Shown: positions 1 through 64,000 of the stretch, piece after piece
Layout: every line of letters begins with the position of its first letter
Position numbering within the stretch: the first letter of the stretch is position 1
Source of the DNA: Parus major
Taxonomy: Eukaryota > Chordata > Aves > Passeriformes > Paridae
Assembly (NCBI RefSeq): GCF_001522545.3
Contig: NC_031783.1
Coordinates: 6,163,433 to 6,227,432, forward strand
Direction of reading: 5' to 3'
Length of the DNA stretch: 64,000 nt
Notes under the pieces: generated by a model
Database searches by the model: none
What the model was told of the DNA's origin: nothing
Seen by the model: only the letters and a program-made list of their open reading frames with translations
Translations under genes and position numbers: made by a program

Positions 1-3000
1 CCATATGGAAGCCAGGTCTGCAGACTGTTTCCAGAGCAGCAAGCAATACTAGTGAACTAAAGACCAAGCAATACTGGTAAAGATAAGACTGGTTAATTAA
101 TTCTTTTCTTTGATCGTGTCATAGTCCTATTCCATAGAACACTGATTTTATTTAATTTACATGCCAGCATATTTATACCCTGGAAAGAAACCAACAGGTG
201 ACACCCACTTCTGCAGAACACAACTGGAGTTCTCTAAGTATTTCCTCTAAGTATTCTTTGTAAATGAAATGAGTCAGCTAAGCTGAACAGCATCACCCTT
301 TTCACAGCCTGCAGGCTCTGTGGCAGGGATGTGTGGTGAGTGACAGGAACTGAGTAAGTTTGCATGCTGGTGGGAGCAATGAAATAATTTCTCATGCTAA
401 GGCTGGCTGTACAAGCTGAGGTTTTCCCACTCGCTGAGATGCTGTTTTTCCTCTCCACACGCTGGGTGCAGCTGGCAGCTCCTGGCAGCTGCAGGAAGGC
501 TTTTGCCATAATCCTCTACTGACTCCACTAAGCATAAGCTCACATGCCATGTAGAGTATCTATTCTCAAGCAAAAAGAGCACAGGGAGGTGCCTTGCTAA
601 TGCTTTAGTTGATGGAATTTGCCACAAAAGTTAGGTCACTGTATCTTAGAGTGACTCCTCTGTCACTCAAAATCAAAGTTCAGATTTTGGCTCCATGACA
701 CCATGGGAGAGGCCAGACTCTTCTTGTTATAAATAGTGGGATTTTGATGTCTGTCGCTCACATTTACCTGTCCTGTCCAAGTCACATCTAAAATACTACA
801 GCCATCTCCTAACTAAAACCTTGGCAGGTTGTACCTAGAGTTTTCCTGTTTCATATGACTTTGCTGGCTCCAGGTCTTTAGAAATTCCTGGTCAAACACA
901 ATTTAGTCCATCTGACAGACTGATCTGTCCCAAAGCATAAATTACAAGCAGCTGAATCTCATGTTAGGGATGTAAATAAAACTGACTTCCAACCCATTAA
1001 TTCTAACTCATTGATCCATTAATTTCAAATCATTAATTAAATTCAGTGATGAGGAGATAGTCTAAAAAAAACCTTGAAGGATAAAGATGTTTTTCCAGAC
1101 TTCAGTCAGCATGTCCACATTGCATCTTTTATGCAATATGAAACAAACACCAGGCACAACTGCATTTTATATTCTTGTGTTTGTGTCATATTGTTCTGTG
1201 TGAAATGTAGGAAAATAAGTCTAAATTAGGACAGATCTCTTGGAGGTCAAACCTGATACTGACTGTATGTGCTAAAAGCTGGCCTTTAGTGAAGTTTCAT
1301 CTGAATACCAGGGAAAGGAAGACAGTTTCAGACCCCTCACTTGCAGAGTAATGTATTATTGCAAAGGATTGTTTTCCCAGTTTTCTTCTGTGATGCTGAG
1401 CTCCCATGTGCTGCTTCCTTGTGCTGAACCAGGATATGAAAGGCTCGATCCTACCCCTTTGTTGTAGTTTACTTTGTCACTGTGGGCAGACATTGTTGCC
1501 AGAATGGAGCAGGTGTTGGCCTGTCCCCATCTCATCCTCTGAGTTCTGAATCCTCTGAGTTTCTGGGCTGCCAGGGACAAGGTTTTTTTACAGATCTGTT
1601 TTATGGACATTTGTGAGCCATTCAGACATAACCATTATGATCCATGTATTTTTCAGCTCCACACTTGTGACTTTTCTTGCAGTCAGCTGTGGAGCTCCCA
1701 GCTAGCTCAATTTCTAAAGTAAGTGCTTATAAAAAAACCCCCCAAAAAAACCCAAAAAAACAACTTAAAAAAAGGCCTCATGATTATTTGGATTCCTAAT
1801 CCTAGGGAAAAAAATTAAAAATTTGTTTGAAATCCAGTTTGCAACTTCTCAGTACTACAAAAGAGAAACAGAAATAAAATTGAAGAACCTGTTCTGTACA
1901 CATTGGCAAATGGACTGGAAAGAAGGATTTTTTAAAACTCTTTCAGGGTAGGATGAAAAGCTGTAAAATATCAGACTTCCTGAGCAGGGGAAAGAAGGAT
2001 TTTTCTGCTTCTGTAATATCAGTCTTCTACCAAAATTAGGGAGAGAAGCAGGGAAATGCTACAATTTTAAGTAGTACTGTCAGTACAGTACCTGGAGCAC
2101 AAAAAGTCTAAGCTGAACAGATTTCAAGTTGCTGCTTCTTTAGAAATCTCTTTTCACGGAGATCTGGGGTCAAACTCTTTTCTAAACTGTCTTGGCACCA
2201 TACCAACAAAACGCTGCCAGTGTAATTGAGGGAGCCATTGTAGCTGAGGGAGCCCTGACTCCTGCTTTCATCTGGAATGTGTTGTCTAGGTGTAGTTTGA
2301 CCTTTCTTTTACCCATGCTGTGACCATCTCGAATAGTGTCCTTGAATATTGCTTTGAAATGAGGTGCGTATTGTAGTGGCAGCCAGAAAATTGATTCCTT
2401 CTTTTTTAATCTGTGCAAACCAAAACTCTCTCATCAAGCATACTCTTAAAAAATCTGCTCATGTTTAATCCAGTGTAATTTAGAGCCTGGCAGCCACCAA
2501 CTCAGTGCCTGTTCCAATTTAGTGCTGACTTCCTCTGTGACCCTTAAATCAGAGGATGCTTGCTATGGGGTCACCTCCAGAACAGTCTGTTGAGGACTCA
2601 GACATTTTCCCTGTAGCTGCAGAATGAGTCTGTGCTGTGCTGCACCAGGTCTTGGGGAAGAGCTTTGCAGATGATACAGCATAACTTTGCATTTTACTGA
2701 AAGACAAGGATTTTCTAGCTTAGGAAAACAAATCCATTTCTTCATGCAGGTTGCCAGTGCTTTTGCCCTTCTTGTAACACGGTTTCTTGAAGGCAGATCT
2801 TTTAAAAGGGACCTTTTAGTCTCTCCTGAAGATTACACTCTTGTAGGGGTCTTGTCTTGATCTGTAGATTTAATGACTTAATAAGCATTAGACCCTCCTA
2901 TTATGCAGTAACAAATAGGAATACAATACTTTTATCAATATTTGGCACAATTAATTTTTTTTTATGTGAAACTAAATATTGATGCTGTCAAGTGACTGCA

Positions 3001-3839
3001 GCTTAAGGGCATAAATTACAAATGTTCTCCTGTGAGCCTCGCTCAAATCATGCATTCATATACAGTAACCAACTAATGTCTTTCTGTTCCTGTAAGCCAT
3101 ATGATTTGATTGCCAGATTACATGATTCTGTATTGTGCTTAGATGTCAGTGTTTTTATTGTTATTACCAATATTATGTTTTATTCTTACTGTAAGTGGTA
3201 ACAAAAAATTAACTGCTTCCTTACACTATAAAAAGAACACAGTCCCATTTGCAGAATGTCTCTAAACAGAAACTATCTTTGGGAAGAAAAAAAAAATTGA
3301 ATAAATAATTCACAATATGATGAGTGAGTAGAAAAAAAGGTCTTTTGATGTATTTTGCTACTCAGGACAAAACCAGATTTTTAAAATAAAGTAACCACCT
3401 ATTTTAATGGAGAGCAAAAGCTCTTCTAAAGGATTGCAGTTGGTGTGTTTTTACCCATTCTGCAGTTTTGCAGGTAACAGGACTTGTGAAAGTAACGATC
3501 CCTTTGATTTTCCTGATTCTTGTCTTTTTTCCATCCTCCTGTTTCTTCCTTAGCTTATTTCTTGGCTTATTTTCTAAATGAAATGTCAACCCACCCACCC
3601 AAAAGAAACCGTAATATTTCAAGAATACCAGACTGCAGCAAAACGAACCAGCCTGTCTGTAATATAAACAGGCAACAAATAAATTCGTAAAAACCTTGGA
3701 ATTAAAGTCTCCCAACTTAAAACTGCCCATGCTTTCCGCACAAGAGCATCCCTGGGAAAATCAGCATGTGCATTTTCCTGTTTTCTCACGAAACCGGAGG
3801 AGCTTCATCAGCTCGCAAGTGAACAGCGTGGTCCCTTCC
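1..3839. other. non-coding flank, no gene recognised
   Basis: AT-rich sequence with stop codons in all frames. The only open stretches are under 110 codons, lack splice-flanked conserved segments and match no protein family I know. No CR1 or LTR piece was recognised here. It is the upstream flank of the RMI2 CpG island. Confidence 0.6.
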
Positions 3840-4186
3840 CGCTGGGCAGGGGGAGCCCGGGCTGGCTGCAGCAGCGGGGCAGGGGCAGAGCACAGCGGCG
3901 CCGCTGCAGGGCGCAGTGCCAGCAGCACCCTCAGCTCCAGCCAGAACCCCGTCACAGCTCGCACTGCCCTTTGCACGTGAAGGGGCCGCTCCTCAACTGA
4001 GAGCAGATAAACGAGGACCAGTCAGGCGCTGGGCTCATGCAGGTGAGGGGGCCGGCACACGGTGCAGACGCTCGGCAACCGGGGCGCGGCCTGAGGCCCT
4101 CACCCAGCGGCCCTCACCCAGCCAGCAGCGCAGCAGCTCCGTTCCGGCAGGCCGCGGTTCCGCGGCTGCAGCGCTGCCGCCGCTCA

Positions 4187-4436
4187 NNNNNNNNNNNNNN
4201 NNNNNNNNNNNNNNNNNNNNNNNNNNNNNNNNNNNNNNNNNNNNNNNNNNNNNNNNNNNNNNNNNNNNNNNNNNNNNNNNNNNNNNNNNNNNNNNNNNNN
4301 NNNNNNNNNNNNNNNNNNNNNNNNNNNNNNNNNNNNNNNNNNNNNNNNNNNNNNNNNNNNNNNNNNNNNNNNNNNNNNNNNNNNNNNNNNNNNNNNNNNN
4401 NNNNNNNNNNNNNNNNNNNNNNNNNNNNNNNNNNNN
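4187..4436. other. assembly gap (250 N)
   Basis: Exactly 250 consecutive Ns inside the GC-rich island. A round length suggests either a default or an estimated gap size. It removes the start of RMI2 exon 1. About 194 coding bases are expected to be missing if the protein has the usual length near 147 residues, which would fit inside the gap as drawn. Confidence 0.97.
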
Positions 4437-4536
4437 GGCGCCGAAGGCGGCTCGGCCCGGCTGCAGGACGGCAGCGGCGCCTTCACCGTGCTGGGCGTGG
4501 AGCAGGTGCCGCAGGGCCGGCCGTGCCTCAGCGCAG
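4437..4536 (+). CDS. RMI2: RMI2 exon 1, 3' part
   Basis: The open frame starts at the first base after the gap and runs 33 codons plus one base, ending GRPCLSA-G before the donor gtaccg. It encodes part of the OB fold, including [17 protein letters not shown], which matches the RMI2 strand pattern. The 5' border is artificial, set by the assembly gap. Confidence 0.9.
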
Positions 4537-5240
4537 GTACCGCGGGGCGGGGGCACCCTGGTGGACGGCGGGCCCCGTTCCTGCCAGGGCCCGGCCTAAC
4601 GTGGTTCGGCACATCCCCTCTGCCCGGCCAGGCCCGGCGGTCGTGCCGGGGCCCGCGCGGTAGGCCCTGAACAAGGAAAGAGATTCTTCTGCTGTTTCTC
4701 TTTCCTGTTCTTTTCTTCTCTCTTTCCTTCTCTTCCCTTCACCAGAACTGCCAGTTCAAATGGACAAGTGTTGGTCTGCGGAATTGCAGAAATGGTGGTA
4801 CGAAATAGACGCATTGCATAAAACTTTTGCCTTCTGACCTATCCTTAATCCACTTACACAGCAGACAAATGTGTTTGTTTGGCTCTTACTGTATGTGTAA
4901 ATGTAGTTAAATATGCTGTAAAGGTGGCTGCACAGATAATGAAGCCTTTTAAGCAATCTTCATTCCTTGAATTTTCTTAGAAGTATTGGCATTTTAAGTT
5001 TACACTGTCTACTTGGCTTTAAGTAACTTGGCTTATGAATTAAAATGATAATACAAAGGTTAATTAAATTTAATGCTTACTTGTTTTTTAGGAAAGTATG
5101 TAATGGTGATGGGTGTGGTGAGGTCCTGCAGTCCTGAGCCCATTCTTCGAGCAATAAAGATGACAGATCTCTCTGAAAACCCTGTCCATAAGGATATGTG
5201 GAACCTTGAAGTGGAAGATTTGCAAAGAGTCATCCCCTAA
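4437..5240 (+). CDS. RMI2: RMI2, RecQ-mediated genome instability protein 2 (5' end in gap)
   Basis: RMI2 is a small OB-fold protein that pairs with RMI1 in the BLM helicase-topoisomerase III alpha complex. The complex dissolves double Holliday junctions and limits sister chromatid exchange in the nucleus. Two coding exons are visible, 4437-4536 and 5092-5240, joined across a 555-bp GT-AG intron in phase 1. The joined C-terminal part is 83 residues. It carries the recognisable RMI2 core: GRPCL just before the junction, [10 protein letters not shown] after it, then KMTDLS and the terminal [10 protein letters not shown]. Human RMI2 also ends with a 49-residue exon starting [10 protein letters not shown]. 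The start codon and roughly the first 65 residues lie in the gap. The reading frame is intact, so this is a functional gene with incomplete assembly. It is transcribed towards the large LLTP gene, tail-to-tail. Confidence 0.93.
5092..5240 (+). CDS. RMI2: RMI2 exon 2 (last coding exon)
   Basis: Acceptor ttgttttttag precedes the exon, which starts in phase 1 and encodes 49 residues beginning [17 protein letters not shown] and ending EDLQRVIP before TAA at 5238-5240. Length and sequence match the second exon of vertebrate RMI2 closely. The last strand and the C-terminal helix of the OB fold lie here. Confidence 0.95.
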
Positions 5241-8200
5241 TACTTTTACTTTCTGCCTAAAATAACTGGAAATTTGGTTTCTTTTGGTTCAGAACATTGG
5301 ACTGTTCTCTGTAACCACTCCTGGAGTAAAGCAAAGTGAGAAGTTGGGCTCAGTTAAGTGTTGGGACCAGTGCTTACCTGATAATAATCACACTGTTCCA
5401 TGTCTTCAGTCTCTTTTTATGCCAACATATTTGAGAAATGCCTATTTGATGTTTTGAGTAAGATGTCCACACTATTAAAGGGCTGTATGTTTCTGTGTGT
5501 GTTAGCTGCTGTTTGGGGGAGCAGGGCTTGAGGCAGGTGTTTTACAGCAAGGTGTTCACGGCAGCAAGGGCTGCACAGGACTTCTGTTACCAGGGTGAAC
5601 TCAGTACCTAGCATGAAGGCAAATTTTGCTTCAAATCATCTAGGCTCTGGAAATAATGATTTTCACCTGTATTTTCTATTTCAGCAATCACCATGTCATT
5701 AAACTACTTGTAAGACAGGTGTCTCTTGGTAACCATTAGCAGTGTCACCTGCTTGAAATACCTCTCTAGTTTCTGAAATACCTGAAGTGGTTATGACCCC
5801 TCTGTTCCAGTGAAGTGGAGTTAATGAAAAGATGTGATGTAGGATTCATTGGAATAGGGTTCTGCAGGTGCAAGATATAAATATTTTTTACCTCCAGAAC
5901 CAAGCATTCTATGCCTAAGTGCATTTTTCTTTGAAGTTTTTTTTCTTCCAGTGTATGCTATTTTTAGCTGTTTAAAGAATTCTAAATTATATTCTATTCT
6001 TTCCTTCTCCTTTGATAAAAACAAACCATTAAATTGTATCAAGCAGCCTATAAAAAGTAGAAATGCTACTGCTCTTTATTTTCCATCCTGTCTAAAGAGA
6101 ATTTGAGTTTTGACGAATGCATTGCATTGTCTGTGTGGAATGGCTTTGTGATTGGGCACTGTGTTGCCCAGCAAAATCTCTGATTGAATACTCTACAATT
6201 TAGGATGAGAATCAAGTGGTGGCAATTAAATCTTTAAATTGTGGGATTAGGTTTTCAAAGCATGTGGAAACCAGCTAGTGTCCTTTAAAGTTTTGAGATC
6301 TTTGCAGACTAAGGGCTGGAATTCAGAGTACAATTCCAGTCTTGAATTTGGTATTCCAAACCATACCACATCACAGGATAGTGGAAGTCCTGTGCTCTGA
6401 GATCCTGCAGATGAAATGCCAAAACATACAGAGATAAAGAATTTTGGCAGTCTGAGTTTATTGTTTGTAATGCTGGAGAAAAACTGACTTGTGGAGTGCT
6501 GTAGCCTTCCAGAAATAATCCATGTGACCAGCATATTGGCTGGTAACTGGTTCATATTAAAAATTATTTTCTTAGGAGTTCAAAGCAAGAGACACTTGTA
6601 GCCAGTCAGTACAACTGACTGTTGTACTTGTAAACAAAAGACTGCTGGAGATTGCTTTGACTCCCAGCTCAGCTGTACTTCACCTAATGAGAAGCTCATG
6701 CTGCTTGTGGCTGTTTAAGGCTGGGCTGAAGGTCCTTGTTTCTGAATTTTCAGTTTAGATTTGCGAAGCTCTACTGGGTACTGGGAATTTTCCATTTTCC
6801 TCACCTTGTATCTCAAATTCTGCAGTTAGAACATGAGTTTGTGATTTTTGATGGTGTTGTACAGCAGAGTATGTAACTGAGGAGTTACAGGATAAGGGGC
6901 TTCTTTAGCCCTGTGTTGAGGGAGGAGGTCATAGCTGAGCTCTTATTACATCTGTTTTGGGGTTAACTTGGTGTAATATGCAGAAATTCTGTGAATTTTA
7001 TAGCTCATGGGGGTTCTTTATAAAGAACATGTTGGAGGTGAGTTGTAAGCCCTAAAAAGACACTGGGAAGCATGACTGAACCTGTCTGTGCTCTGCAAGA
7101 ACAGCTGGTGTGTTCAAAGTGCTCTCACAGCAGGAGTTAAGAGGCAGAAATTCCTGTGTTGTGGGGAGATCCATGAGATATGCAATGGATATGTATTTGC
7201 CATATGGCAGCATAGTTGGTATACTGCATTTAGCATCTGAGGCATAAACACTTTAGATTACTTCAGTCAAGGTGTTCAGGAATGTGCAGTGTTGCTAGTA
7301 GTTACCTACTAAATTTTAGTCCTGCTAAAGCCAGGGCTAGTGCAGAGAAAAAAGCCAGTTTCGAAGTACTGAAGCTGAGGGATTGATCTGATAAATGCTT
7401 CAGTCAAACCGTCCCAAGATGATTCTTCTCCAGAGGTTCACATCCACGAGGAATTGCAAAGGACTCTCAGTTGGCCTGAGGGCTGTTTCGTGTGGAGCTG
7501 GCACACCTGCAGTCGGCTTCCCCACATCCCCTGTCACTCTGGTGTTGTGTTTGCTGATAGGAACTGCCATCTCTCTTCTGTCAGGCGGGAGGGTGACGTG
7601 TTGGCTCCATTTTTTAATTCCCCAGATGAGACATTACCATGCAGTACATAAGGCATAGTTAAAGATGGTTTGGCTGAATGGTTTTATTGGTTTGTTAAAG
7701 GGTTTACACAGTACAGTCAAAGAAGCCTGTGGCACTGCTGTGTTTGTGGGCAGGTATTTGCTGAACAGGTGTGACAGAGCACTGGCCTTTGAATTAACAG
7801 CAGAGTCTGGCAGGGAGCAAAGCACAGCTGCCAGTGCAGAAACATGGAGACAAGACTAGCACTAATTCATAGCTGTCATGTATAAACTCCAGTTTATGAC
7901 GTGGAACACTTCCTTTAAGTGTGGAGTCATCTGGAGGTTTTTTCTTTTGGGGTATTTTTTTACCCTCACCCCTGATGGTAACTTCTGTTAGCCCTGCTCT
8001 GTGTAAGTGATGTCTTGTACATGCCCTGTGTGCAGGAAGGTGCTCTGGGTCAGTGGGTGTCCAGCCCAGCCCAGGGGGTCAGCGAGGTTTCCAGCTGGCC
8101 TGTGCCTCTAGGGTCAGAGCAGGGTTCCTGCTGAGCTTCAGGGCTTGGGGCATGTCCCAGGGCTCTGGGAATTCCTGACTCTAAGGAGTATTTAGGCAGG

Positions 8201-11200
8201 AACTGTGTGCACAGAGAACCTGGGAAGGAGCCCAGAGATACCAAACAACTGGGCTGAGTGAAATGGCTGCAGTTAAAAATGTTTATTGGTAGTTAAATAG
8301 CTTCTTTATTACAAGTGACATTATATGCAGCTTTTAGGGGAGACCTGGTGTGTGCATCCATCTCAGTGTTGCTGTCTGCAGTTAGCATTTAGTTAAATTC
8401 CTGTATTTCTGACTAAGCTCTTCTCAATCTTTTCCTCTACTTGCTGATGTTTTCCTTTGTTCCTGAAACTCACCACAGGACATTTTTTGGAGGTGCTTGG
8501 TATGCTTAGCTGGGATATGACGTGATATTCAGTGACTGGGGAGAAAATTCTGTGTTTTTTTAATCAGTAACTGGTATAAATATTCTTTAACTTCCAGAAA
8601 TACTTCATACAATTTCGGCTTTTTACAAGGGTGCAGGTATAAAATTATTACAGAGAAAGACGATTTTTAGCATCTGATGTGTGTGGGAATCCTAAAAATT
8701 GCAGGATTTTTTCCTGACTAGTGTAGGAATCATTGTTTTAATTGGTATCAAGCTAGAGAGTAAGTGTTCGGAAAGTGAGTGCAGCTGCAAGCATCGTAAA
8801 GGAGATAAGAGGCAGCTGCTTGCTTTGTCTGTGAGCCAGTCAAACCCTTCCAGTTCCAACTCTCCAGGTCAGTACAACTTTTGTTGTTATGAATAATCAA
8901 TAAAAATGTAGTCCAGCATAAAAATAAGGCAGTCAAATGTTTATTAGCATGATATCTTAGTACAGAATATCATTATTTCAAAGTTTGCATATTATGCAAA
9001 GACATTGGATGGATTTTGCAGTGTTACCTTTACCAACAGCTGCATCCCAGGCACTGTGTGGAGAAAGGTAATGCAAATTTTAAATCAAGTGACCTACAAT
9101 ACAGAAAGGGATTTAACAGGTGGGACACTCACACAAGAGTAGCTATAACACCCTAACGTTACTTCATGGGTAAAGTAGACATGGGTCACCTTTTCCCAAC
9201 ACATCAACTGACTGCTGACAAGGGGGTTCGAGTGGTACAAAGGGAAAATGTAAAACTGCTGCACAGAAACCAAGAAGCCTGTTTCTCATTTAGCAGTGTG
9301 TACATTAATAAGGGAAAAATCAACCAGCATAAAAATGAGAACAATGATTAACTGCTTTCCATTATTTACCCATCTTATTTCTGTCTTAGCCTTTTTGTGA
9401 GTTGGAGCACTTCCCTGGAAAAAAGATAGATAATTTTCTCCAGAACCGCTGAACAGTGGAATTTCATTTCTGGAGAAAAAAGAAGTCAGCATCGCTGCTG
9501 ACTCCAAGCTGATGATGCTGCTTTCAGTAGTCCAGTTATACTAATCTGAGCTGGAAGAGAGCTTTTCTCAGCTTTTCAGTGTATTTTTGCTATGGTTCAA
9601 GGCTTGTGGAAAGGCAATTTTGCCACCAAATGACAGAATTTTTTTAGAGTAACTGATACTTTCATGTCCAGTTTCTTTTGGTTGATTATAGTTTCTTGTC
9701 AATATACTGAAATAATTCCCCTTGCCCTCAGGGGTTCTGAGTGGAAAGCTTTCCTTTTATACTATAAATACTTCATTATATTCACAGTTAACACTAAGGC
9801 GTTCACACTTCTATTAGTTCTCTCCCTGTTCTTGCCTCTAGCTTGTCTACCTAAAATAAATGTTCTGTTTTGGGTGCTGAAAGGGTTCTTCCATCTTCAG
9901 GGCTGGTATCTGCCCTTCAGAACTGGCTCGAGCTGAAATGAAGAGATGAAGTCCAGGTAAGTGGTAAGTAAGTACAAGTCACATGTAGTGCAGCCTCTTA
10001 TTACAGTGAAATACAAAAAATATCTGAAGGGAAGATAGCATCAGATACATTTATGATATAAAAAATTGTGGGGAAGGTACTCCAGTGTTTTAGATACAGT
10101 TTTATCTTAAATCACTAAAATGATATAAAAATGTAAGGTTCTCTCATATTTGATAAAATTCACATTTAGGAGGAAAGGGGCAGCATTATTTCTAAAGTTT
10201 ATGAGGTCTGTGAGTTCATCTATTCAATGGAAGATCCTTGCCAAGCATGAATTTCTAAGAAATAGTGCAGAGGTAGTTTCTGCTGACAGCCACTTTCTGT
10301 TTTGCTCTCATGACTGTCACTGGTTATCAGTTACTGTGTATGAGAAACCCAACCATTACAGAATCTTTCACTGTGTCAAACCCAATTCTCCCTTAGTTTG
10401 GTCTGTTCAATTTCCTTCTATTTAGAGTGTTTACATATTTAGAGACTTAACTCATGTCTGTCCTCAAGCCTTCCATTTTTTCCCCAGGACTGTTCTCAAC
10501 TTGTTCACAATTTAAGCAAAACATACTGTCCAAAACTGGATACTTAACCTAAATAGAGATGTATTTCTTGTCTTAAATATGTTGATTCATGTGTACATTC
10601 CCAATGTTATTTTGCTTCTTTAATGGCATTTTCTCATTAACTGAGTTTGTGATCCACCTTCATTCCAATCCTTTTCCCCAGAAATGAGATAATGTAAACT
10701 AGCAGCACTAGCTGACTTCAATCATTCAGCTACCAAGCTATTCTAAAACTTTATTTTCAACTGAATAATCTGTGTTCTAGATTTAACAAAATTTGTCTGC
10801 ATTTCATATTTATATGTTGAAGTGTTGATACAACTACTGGAGCTAAAACCACTCGCTACCTATGAGATGCTACCCGGAAATGTCCTGATCATCCACTGCG
10901 TAAGAGCTGAGTGAACTGAACAGCTCAGGCACATACTGACACACAATAGTGCTTCAGCCTGTGGGAGTGTGATGTGATCACTTCTTCTAGGTTTTTATTT
11001 CATGGCCAATAAACCCATCTACAAACACTACTCCCTTAATGGGTAAGAAATCAGTTAATAATTATAATTTTTTTAAGGCACACCACAAATAGGTTTGTAG
11101 TCACCAAATCACTCCTTTGAGATAGTAGTGAGTTTACAAATGCAAATAAATAATATTTCATTACATATATTAAAAACCCCACCCTTTTTTCATTACTAAG

Positions 11201-11780
11201 CCTCAGTTATGCATTGAGCATAACAAGAATAAACCCATGTGCTTCATTTCAAGCAAAAGCATAATTAGGTCTTCTGTGTGATTCTGCCACTTATTTGGTG
11301 TAAATGTTTCCATTGCAGTCTTTTAAAAAATACAGTGAGTTACTACTTGGGCAAGAATATCAATAATGGAACTCCAGTCACTTCTGGAATGCACAAATTG
11401 GCCCAATAACTACAGAAGTGGGAAAAGATTGTAATTATAAAAATTTCAGGCAAGTGCCACTACTCTATTCAGGCATTACATCTTCCTTAGCTGTATTCCA
11501 GGAATCCACTTAACAGTGCAATCTGGATGACAGCTGCAAGTATTGATAATCTGGATATTTTAGGTTGAAAAGATAGATAAATTTCATTGTTAGAGACTGA
11601 AAAGTACAAAAATAAGTCTCTGAGTATTTTGTGTCTGTATATGTTTTGTTGTAATATGAATCCAAATGCATTATTCAGACCAAAAAAAGATGGAACCAGA
11701 AACAGTATCCAAGAAGAGAAACTCCTGGGAACATCACACAGTATTATGCAGGTGTCCTTCTGCCTCTGTTACACAGCATA

Positions 11781-11835
11781 TTAGGACAAAATAAGAAAGG
11801 CAGTAGAGAGTGTGCAGTGGATGGGCTCTGGTGTG
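11781..11835 (-). CDS. possible extra terminal exon of the LLTP gene
   Basis: Minus-strand acceptor ttcactcaccag with a good pyrimidine tract is followed by one base completing TGC (Cys) and TPEPIHCTLSTAFLILS before TAA. The phase fits the donor of e58. The tail is short and not recognisably conserved, so this remains a weak alternative to termination at 12022. Confidence 0.25.
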
Positions 11836-11933
11836 CTGGTGAGTGAACAGCAGGAAGGGGAGGTTGCCAAGAGGCAAGAACATTTCTGGAAATATGATCT
11901 GTTTTGCTCATGGCCACAGTCCTATTCATTAGT

Positions 11934-11939
11934 TTTATT
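11934..11939 (-). terminator. candidate poly(A) signal AATAAA of the LLTP gene
   Basis: On the minus strand AATAAA lies 82 bases beyond the in-frame TAA that follows the last recognised exon, with TG-rich sequence downstream of it. It would serve as poly(A) signal if the donor-like site at the end of that exon is not used. If the exon is spliced onward, this hexamer is intronic. Confidence 0.35.
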
Positions 11940-12021
11940 TTCTCATGTCTCCTTGAATTACAGACATGTAAGTACTGGAGTAATGCAGTCAGAATATTCG
12001 AGGTGGTAAAAGAAATGAAAC

Positions 12022-63735
<51,714 letters not shown>

Positions 63736-64000
63736 CTGCAATGGAAAATAGATGTCTGTCAGCTGGAGATCAGGTCTCATATTCTTTGCAAAATTCATAA
63801 TTCTTTGGAAAACTGTTACACCACTCAATAAGATGATGGTGAATGAAACATTGTCAATAGGTGAAACTATTTAACTTCTCAATACAGCAAACACATTACT
63901 GCAAGTAGCTTCCATTTATTGGAATTCCATATTTACTGGATATTACTGGGTATTATCTCACTAGAATCAAAAGGAAAGCATCTATAATACGTAAGATACA
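63736..64000 (-). other. LLTP intron upstream of e1
   Basis: Intronic sequence leading out of the window. No further exon is visible. The preceding exon, encoding earlier parts of the N-terminal lipid-transfer module, must end in phase 1 and lie to the right. Confidence 0.6.

Larger units (their letters stand above)
3840..4670 (+). promoter_or_regulatory. CpG island / RMI2 promoter region
   Basis: GC content and CpG density jump abruptly from about 3840 and fall again after about 4670, against an AT-rich background. The island surrounds the RMI2 first exon, so it most likely holds the promoter and 5' UTR. No TATA box stands out, as expected for a CpG-island housekeeping gene. Part of the island is missing in the N gap at 4187-4436. 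Open frames through this island reflect its GC richness and the Ns and are not taken as genes. Confidence 0.7.
5241..12021. other. RMI2 3' UTR plus intergenic DNA between convergent genes
   Basis: No splice-supported coding segment was found on either strand. The RMI2 3' UTR occupies an undetermined first part. ATTAAA hexamers occur at 5698 and near 6028, and AATAAA near 8897, but none has clear enough context to name the poly(A) site. The far end must contain the 3' UTR of the minus-strand LLTP gene. No CR1 or LTR fragment was recognised. Confidence 0.55.

Noticed and set aside
3916..4663. Long open frames running through the N gap on both strands
   Set aside because: Openness comes from the Ns and from GC-rich sequence. 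Only the RMI2 frame after the gap shows conserved residues.

Overview
The window is vertebrate nuclear DNA, almost certainly from a bird and probably a songbird. Genes are split by short introns with GT-AG borders. The repeats are CR1 LINE tails plus a solo LTR of the type common in passerine genomes, and one CpG island is broken by a 250-N assembly gap. No bacterial-style gene, CRISPR array, tRNA or rRNA was seen.

Layout: (1) Positions 1-3839 hold no recognisable gene. (2) A CpG island at about 3840-4670 contains the promoter and first exon of RMI2 on the + strand. RMI2 is the OB-fold subunit of the BLM-TOP3A-RMI dissolvasome. Its start codon and N-terminus lie in the gap (4187-4436), and its second and last coding exon ends at 5240. 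(3) Positions 5241-12021 are RMI2 3' UTR plus intergenic DNA. (4) From 12022 to beyond the right edge, one very large gene runs on the - strand, tail-to-tail with RMI2. I traced 58 coding exons (about 9.6 kb of coding sequence, about 3,200 residues) by matching reading frame, splice dinucleotides and intron phase across every junction. The N-terminal lipid-transfer module, an estimated 650-700 residues, lies to the right of the window.

The large gene encodes a secreted large lipid transfer protein (LLTP) of the apolipoprotein B / apolipophorin branch. In protein order it shows: an apoB-like end of the N-terminal module (63.7-61.2 kb); a DUF1081-like region (60.7-59.0 kb); a long beta-strand-rich, lipid-binding body built from repeats of about 60 residues marked by a His...Gly-hydrophobic-Pro motif (best seen 49-30 kb); a block of amphipathic helices (20.2-17.1 kb); a von Willebrand factor type D domain (16.1-14.5 kb); and a cysteine-rich C-terminal domain (12.6-12.0 kb). 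Vertebrate apoB lacks the vWD and Cys-rich tail, and vitellogenin lacks the long apoB-like body. This architecture is that of invertebrate apolipophorin, which makes the gene the most interesting object in the window.

Introns hold CR1 fragments (22.1 kb, 44.7-45.2 kb, 52.9-53.0 kb), one solo LTR (24.0-24.5 kb), a decamer microsatellite (21.3 kb) and simple A/T tracts. The two genes are not functionally related; their link is only positional. All homology calls come from reading translations by eye, with no database search.
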